10,170 bases of DNA. Source: DASXRA01 sp046734315. GTDB taxonomy: Bacteria > Actinomycetota > Actinomycetes > Mycobacteriales > Jatrophihabitantaceae. Under the pieces are notes generated by a model. That model searched no databases. It saw only the letters and a list, made by a program, of their open reading frames with translations, and had not been told where the DNA came from. Where the stretch lies: the NCBI GenBank assembly GCA_046734315.1, contig JBKPQY010000107.1, forward strand, positions 1 through 10,170. Direction: 5' to 3'. The position numbers were made by a program, and so were the translations under genes. This document shows, piece after piece, positions 7,892-10,170 of this stretch; the first letter of the stretch is position 1; every line of letters starts with the position of its first letter.

Positions 7892-7998
7892 CTGCTCCTG
7901 CTCTGGGATACCGGGCAAACGAAAGCCTCCGCGAAAGGATCGCAGAGGCTCAGCCGCGCTGACGTAGTACCCGGTCAGCGCGGCCCGGTAAGGAGCAG
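7892..7998 (-). promoter_or_regulatory. Leucine-responsive attenuator-like leader of leuS
   Basis: On the minus-strand RNA, CUGCUCCU (7998-7991, the Leu codons) is complementary to AGGAGCAG (7899-7892), which contains the leuS SD. The directly following UACCGGGC (7990-7983) is complementary to GCCCGGUA (7916-7909). The two 8-bp blocks are contiguous on the 5' strand and separated by a 9-nt bulge on the 3' strand. They enclose an 11-bp perfect hairpin (7984-7974 with 7963-7953, loop of 10 nt) that overlaps the leader stop codon, and the terminator-like hairpin at 7950-7924. A ribosome stalled on the Leu codons would hold the anti-SD strand open; a ribosome that finishes would release it. The pairing is seen in the sequence; the switching is inference. 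Confidence 0.72.
7924..7950 (-). terminator. Terminator-like hairpin in the leuS leader
   Basis: AGCCUCUGCGA (7950-7940) pairs with UCGCGGAGGCU (7934-7924) over 11 bp with one G-U pair; the loop is UCCUU. The following minus-strand sequence is TTTCGTTTG, an imperfect U-tract overlapping the last stem base. It ends 40 nt before the leuS start, so it would work as an attenuator rather than as an end-of-operon terminator. I see only a weak candidate antiterminator (GGC/GCC plus CGC/GCG across 7958-7941). Confidence 0.6.
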
Positions 7999-8013
7999 GC
8001 AGTGATACCTCAC
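7975..8013 (-). CDS. leuS leader peptide with three consecutive Leu codons
   Basis: A 12-codon ORF encodes MRYHCLLLTGPR, starting at GTG (8013) and ending at TGA (7977-7975). Three of its twelve codons are consecutive leucines (CTG CTC CTT, 7998-7990), directly upstream of leucyl-tRNA synthetase. A TATCAT box ends 6 nt before the GTG, so the mRNA is probably leaderless, a common form of initiation in actinobacteria and consistent with the lack of a spaced SD. The stop codon lies inside the 11-bp hairpin of the leader. The frame stays open upstream, but the next possible start lies within the repeat region beyond the promoter. The product itself is expected to have no function other than ribosome position sensing. 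Confidence 0.75.
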   Translation of the reverse strand: MRYHCLLLTGPR

Positions 8014-8019
8014 CCCGCC

Positions 8020-8025
8020 ATGATA
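8020..8025 (-). promoter_or_regulatory. -10 box of the leuS leader promoter
   Basis: TATCAT on the minus strand (8025-8020) matches the TATAAT consensus at five of six positions. Six bases (GGCGGG) separate it from the GTG of the leader peptide, placing the start site at or within a base of that GTG. No convincing -35 box lies 16-18 bp upstream. Confidence 0.6.
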
Positions 8026-8071
8026 GGTGATGCGTGCGGCGCGAACACGAGCGTCACCACGCGGGACGCAG

Positions 8072-8315
8072 CCACCAGGCGATGAGCGCTCGCGCGAAGA
8101 GCCCGCCGCCGCGACGCGGCCCGCGCCGCAAGGCGTGGAGCGGCGCACGAGACGGGCCCGAGCGAAGCGAGTGGTCCGGATCGGGCGACCACCAGGCGAT
8201 GAGCGCTCGCGCGAAGAGCCCGCCGCCGCGACGCGGCCCGCGCCGCAAGGCGCGGAGCGGCGCACGAGACGGGCCCGAGCGAAGCGAGTGGTCCGGATCG
8301 GGCGACCACCAGGCG
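8072..8315. repeat. 117-bp tandem repeat, two full copies plus 10 bp of a third
   Basis: Copy 1 is 8072-8188, copy 2 is 8189-8305, and CCACCAGGCG at 8306-8315 begins a third copy before the sequence diverges. By eye the full copies differ at one base (T at 8136, C at 8253). Each unit can form two hairpins: GCGCCGC with GCGGCGC around a 10-nt loop (8123-8146 and 8240-8263), and GTGGTC with GACCAC around a 10-nt loop across the unit boundary (8171-8192 and 8288-8309). The single difference lies in the loop of the first hairpin. This looks like a dispersed intergenic palindromic element (REP-like) that has duplicated, but dispersal cannot be seen from one window. The unit length is a multiple of three, so all frames repeat, but no frame looks like a protein. 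Confidence 0.88.
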
Positions 8316-8325
8316 GAAAAAGTAA

Positions 8326-8374
8326 GGTGCTCGCCCCGCGTCCGCTGTCCGTCGGCACCGGACGCGGGGGCACC
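8326..8374 (-). terminator. Strong intrinsic terminator, or hairpin of a small RNA
   Basis: CCCCGCGTCCG (8334-8344) and CGGACGCGGGG (8359-8369) form an 11-bp perfect stem, extended by GGTGC/GCACC (8326-8330 with 8370-8374) across a 3-nt bulge. On the minus strand the hairpin is followed by TTACTTTTT, a good U-tract. It lies about 90 bp past the phosphatase stop and is most simply the terminator of the nadD-rsfS-phosphatase operon, separating it from the leuS promoter. Confidence 0.72.
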
Positions 8375-8382
8375 TGACAGCA

Positions 8383-8411
8383 AGGTTAGGTCGGTGCAAA
8401 CAGTGCGACAA
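8383..8411 (-). promoter_or_regulatory. Promoter-like pair directly upstream of the hairpin
   Basis: On the minus strand TTGTCG (8411-8406) and TAACCT (8388-8383) are spaced by exactly 17 bp. The start site would be near 8376, two bases before the hairpin at 8374-8326, so any transcript would be a hairpin plus U-tract of about 60 nt. An imperfect inverted repeat (ACCGT/ACGGT, 8418-8438) lies just upstream of the -35 box. No transcript evidence is available. Confidence 0.4.
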
Positions 8412-8461
8412 GCCGCTACCGTGTCATGTCACTACGGTGCCATCGTGCTGCAGCTGGCAGG

Positions 8462-9127
8462 TCACGCCTCCGCGTCAGCTGCGTCCTCTTCGAGGTCGAG
8501 GCGCGGAATGACAGGGCCTGGCGCACCCACGTTGTGTGCGCGGAGCTCCCATCGCGAGCCGTGCCGCAATTCGGACCAGTGGCAGTTGGCAAGCGGCGCA
8601 ATGACAGGGTCACGCGCGGACAGGCCCAAGAGTCCTGCACACAATGCCATCGCAGTAGCACTGTGTGTGACGATCACCGCGAGCTGGACGCTGTCGTCGA
8701 TCTCGGTGAACGCCTCGAGCGCCCGGGCGGCGACCTGCTCGCGGCTCTCGCCACCGCGACGGCTGACGTCACGGCCGGCCATCCAGTCGGCGTACTCGTC
8801 CGGATACCGCTCGGCGACCTCGTCGCGGGTGAGCCCCTCCCAGTGCCCGAGTGAGCGCTCCCGAAAGCGCGGCTCGGGCACCACGGGCAGCCCGGTGATC
8901 TCGGCAAGTGGCGCGGCGGTCTGCAGCGCTCGCTTGGCGTCCGAGGACATGACGAGATCCGGTTTGAGGGCACCGACCAACGCAGCTACTTCGAACGCCT
9001 GTGCCTTGCCGGCGTCGTCGAGCGGTGGGTCTGCCTGACCTTGGAAGCGGTGCTGCGCATTCCAGGCCGTGCGCCCGTGCCGCAGCAACAGCGCCCGGCG
9101 CTTGGCGACCAGGCGATTGCCGGTCAT
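8462..9127 (-). CDS. Histidine phosphatase, phosphoglycerate mutase-like (GpgP-like by context)
   Basis: This is a cytoplasmic histidine-phosphatase-superfamily enzyme. The 221-aa product has the phosphohistidine motif LLRHGRTAWN (catalytic His17), the acid residue in FRERSLGHWEG (Glu90) and the second His in VIVTHSATAM (His155), so it should be active. In Mycobacterium tuberculosis the gene after nadD and rsfS encodes the glucosyl-3-phosphoglycerate phosphatase GpgP, of about the same length; that function is likely here by position and size, but the substrate cannot be read from sequence. The ATG at 9127 overlaps the rsfS stop (TAATG), pointing to translational coupling; upstream starts would read through rsfS. 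It is the last gene of the operon, followed by the strong hairpin at 8326-8374. Confidence 0.92.
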   Translation of the reverse strand: MTGNRLVAKRRALLLRHGRTAWNAQHRFQGQADPPLDDAGKAQAFEVAALVGALKPDLVMSSDAKRALQTAAPLAEITGLPVVPEPRFRERSLGHWEGLTRDEVAERYPDEYADWMAGRDVSRRGGESREQVAARALEAFTEIDDSVQLAVIVTHSATAMALCAGLLGLSARDPVIAPLANCHWSELRHGSRWELRAHNVGAPGPVIPRLDLEEDAADAEA

Positions 9128-9492
9128 TATGCGCCGTCCGGAGCGAAGTCGATGGTCGGGCAGTCTTTCCACAACCGCTCGAGCGCGTAGTACAGCCGCT
9201 CCTCGGCGTGCTGTACGTGCACGACGATGTCGGCGTAGTCGAGTAGCACCCACCGGCCGTCGCGACGCCCTTCGCGGCGCAGCGGCTTGACCCCGGCCCG
9301 GCGCAGCTTCTCCTCCACCTCGTCGACGATCGCCTCGACCTGCCGCTCGTTGCTGCCCGTAGCGATCACGAAGACGTCCGTTATGACGAGCCGCTCGCTG
9401 ACGTCGATCAGGACGATGTCGCTGGCGAGCTTGTCCGCAGCGGCGTTGGCGGCTACCAGGGCGAGTTCGCGTGCGGTGTCCGTGGCCGTCAC
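9127..9492 (-). CDS. rsfS: Ribosomal silencing factor RsfS
   Basis: RsfS binds ribosomal protein uL14 and blocks subunit joining when nutrients are scarce. The 121-aa product has the family core: DVFVIATGSNERQV (39-52), the basic patch PLRREGRRDGRWVLLDY (70-86) and DIVVHVQHAEERLYYALERLW (88-108). The length is typical. Start: GTG at 9492, with GGAAGG 7 nt upstream. That SD lies within a 12-bp perfect palindrome (9494-9505). It follows nadD by 25 bp and overlaps the phosphatase by one base. Confidence 0.96.
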   Translation of the reverse strand: MTATDTARELALVAANAAADKLASDIVLIDVSERLVITDVFVIATGSNERQVEAIVDEVEEKLRRAGVKPLRREGRRDGRWVLLDYADIVVHVQHAEERLYYALERLWKDCPTIDFAPDGA

Positions 9493-9517
9493 AGGAAGGC
9501 CTTCCGGGAGAGCACAG

Positions 9518-10120
9518 TCACGTGGGCGAGCCTACGTCGCGGTACAGGTGATGCTTCGCGATGTACTGGACAACGCCGTCCGGTACCAGGTACCAGATCG
9601 GCCGGCCGCTCCGGACACGATCGCGGACCGCGCTCGACGAGATCGCCATCGCCGGAACGTCGATCAAGGTAACGGTGTCGACCGGCAGGTGCGCGTCGGA
9701 CAGCTCGTAGCCCGGACGGGTCACCCCGATGAACCGCGCCAGCCGCAGCGCATCCTCGTGCTCGTGCCAGGACAGGATTTGCGCCAGCGCGTCCGCCCCC
9801 GTGATGAAGTACAGCTCGGCTGCGGGTCGCAACGGGGTGATGTCCCGGATCGTGTCGATCGTGTAGGTCGGACCGGGCCGGTCGATATCGACCCGGCTCA
9901 CCCAGAACTGCGGATTCGAGGCCGTCGCGATCACGGTCATGAGGTAGCGGTGCTCCGCCGGGCTGACTTCGCGCTCGGACTTCTGGTACGGCGCGCCCGT
10001 GGGGACGAATATCACTTCGTCGAGGCCGAAGCTGTGCGCCGCCTCGCTGGCTGCGACGAGGTGGCCGTGATGGATCGGGTCGAACGTCCCGCCCATGATC
10101 CCGACACGTCGCCTCGACAT
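9518..10120 (-). CDS. nadD: Nicotinate-nucleotide adenylyltransferase
   Basis: NadD adenylates nicotinate mononucleotide to deamido-NAD in NAD synthesis. The 200-aa product has the nucleotidyltransferase motif GGTFDPIHHGH (10-20), the substrate-contacting VPTGAPYQKS (39-48), YFITGADAL (104-112) and the C-terminal ISSSAVR (160-166), all as in the family. The start is ATG at 10120, eight bases after a TAGGAT box, so the mRNA may be nearly leaderless. It is the first visible gene of the nadD-rsfS-phosphatase operon. Confidence 0.97.
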   Translation of the reverse strand: MSRRRVGIMGGTFDPIHHGHLVAASEAAHSFGLDEVIFVPTGAPYQKSEREVSPAEHRYLMTVIATASNPQFWVSRVDIDRPGPTYTIDTIRDITPLRPAAELYFITGADALAQILSWHEHEDALRLARFIGVTRPGYELSDAHLPVDTVTLIDVPAMAISSSAVRDRVRSGRPIWYLVPDGVVQYIAKHHLYRDVGSPT

Positions 10121-10128
10121 AGAGCGTG

Positions 10129-10134
10129 ATCCTA
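10129..10134 (-). promoter_or_regulatory. Candidate -10 box for nadD
   Basis: TAGGAT on the minus strand lies 8 nt before the nadD ATG, which would put the start site at or one or two bases before the ATG. No clear -35 box is seen. The remaining sequence to 10170 shows no gene. Confidence 0.35.
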
Positions 10135-10170
10135 CGTACCCCGGGCTCGTACTAACCGCACCGCGAACGC

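Larger units (their letters stand above)
8014..8461. other. 448-bp noncoding gap upstream of the leuS leader
   Basis: Between the leader-peptide start and the phosphatase stop codon there is no convincing gene. The gap holds, from left to right, the leader promoter (8020-8025), two 117-bp tandem repeats (8072-8305), a strong hairpin (8326-8374) and a minus-strand promoter-like pair (8383-8411). ORFs crossing it in several frames arise from the stop-poor GC-rich repeats. Confidence 0.7.

Noticed and set aside
7885..8013. T-box riboswitch ahead of leuS
   Set aside because: I see no T-box core sequence or specifier-loop architecture; the Leu-rich ORF and the SD-pairing strand explain the region better.
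8072..8315. CRISPR array
   Set aside because: The repeats are 117 bp, directly abutting, with no spacers and no cas genes nearby.
8010..8411. ORFs of 109-133 aa across the tandem repeats on both strands, with 39-residue protein repeats
   Set aside because: Several frames on both strands are open at once, as expected for a stop-free GC-rich repeat with a period divisible by three. The translations are low-complexity Arg/Ala/Pro with no SD-supported start.
8418..8438. Operator-like inverted repeat ACCGT-N11-ACGGT
   Set aside because: Only five base pairs match symmetrically, and no regulator gene is adjacent; mentioned only as context for the promoter-like pair.
8375..8461. tRNA or other known RNA gene after the phosphatase
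   Set aside because: I found no cloverleaf arms or conserved T-loop sequence on either strand.

Overview
The window is high-GC (roughly two thirds G+C) actinobacterial chromosome. Long spurious ORFs on both strands, GTG starts (lepA, rpsT, rsfS, probably holA) and gene order all point to an actinomycete. The order nadD-rsfS-histidine phosphatase ... leuS-degV-comEA-(comEC)-holA, converging on rpsT, with lepA beyond, is the neighbourhood known in this general form from Streptomyces and Mycobacterium. I cannot name a genus. Apart from rpsT and one small unknown gene, every gene lies on the minus strand.

Layout from the right: nadD, rsfS and a GpgP-like histidine phosphatase form a tight operon (10120 to 8462). 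A 448-bp gap follows. It holds a promoter-like pair facing a strong hairpin with a U-tract (8411-8326), two near-identical 117-bp tandem repeats (8072-8305), and the leuS control region. leuS and degV are coupled through a TGATG overlap. comEA and holA follow, only 21 bp apart. rpsT converges on holA and has its own promoter and a structured leader. A small unknown gene and the N-terminal part of lepA, cut by the window edge, complete the left end.

The most interesting part is the leuS leader (7885-8025). A TATCAT box places transcription start at or next to a GTG that opens a 12-codon, probably leaderless ORF encoding MRYHCLLLTGPR, with three consecutive Leu codons (CTG CTC CTT). The stretch covering those codons and the next few bases is complementary over 16 nt, in two 8-bp blocks, to a downstream segment that includes the leuS Shine-Dalgarno sequence. 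Between the two strands lie an 11-bp perfect hairpin and a terminator-like hairpin followed by TTTCGTTT. This reads as a leucine-responsive attenuator for leucyl-tRNA synthetase, in which the regulatory Leu codons are also the anti-SD strand.

Other points of interest: comEC is cleanly missing between comEA and holA; the rpsT leader can fold as a three-way junction; and the LeuRS editing-domain motifs depart from the usual consensus. The remaining genes are housekeeping: translation (LepA, S20, LeuRS, RsfS), replication (HolA), NAD synthesis (NadD), and lipid or sugar-phosphate metabolism (DegV, phosphatase).
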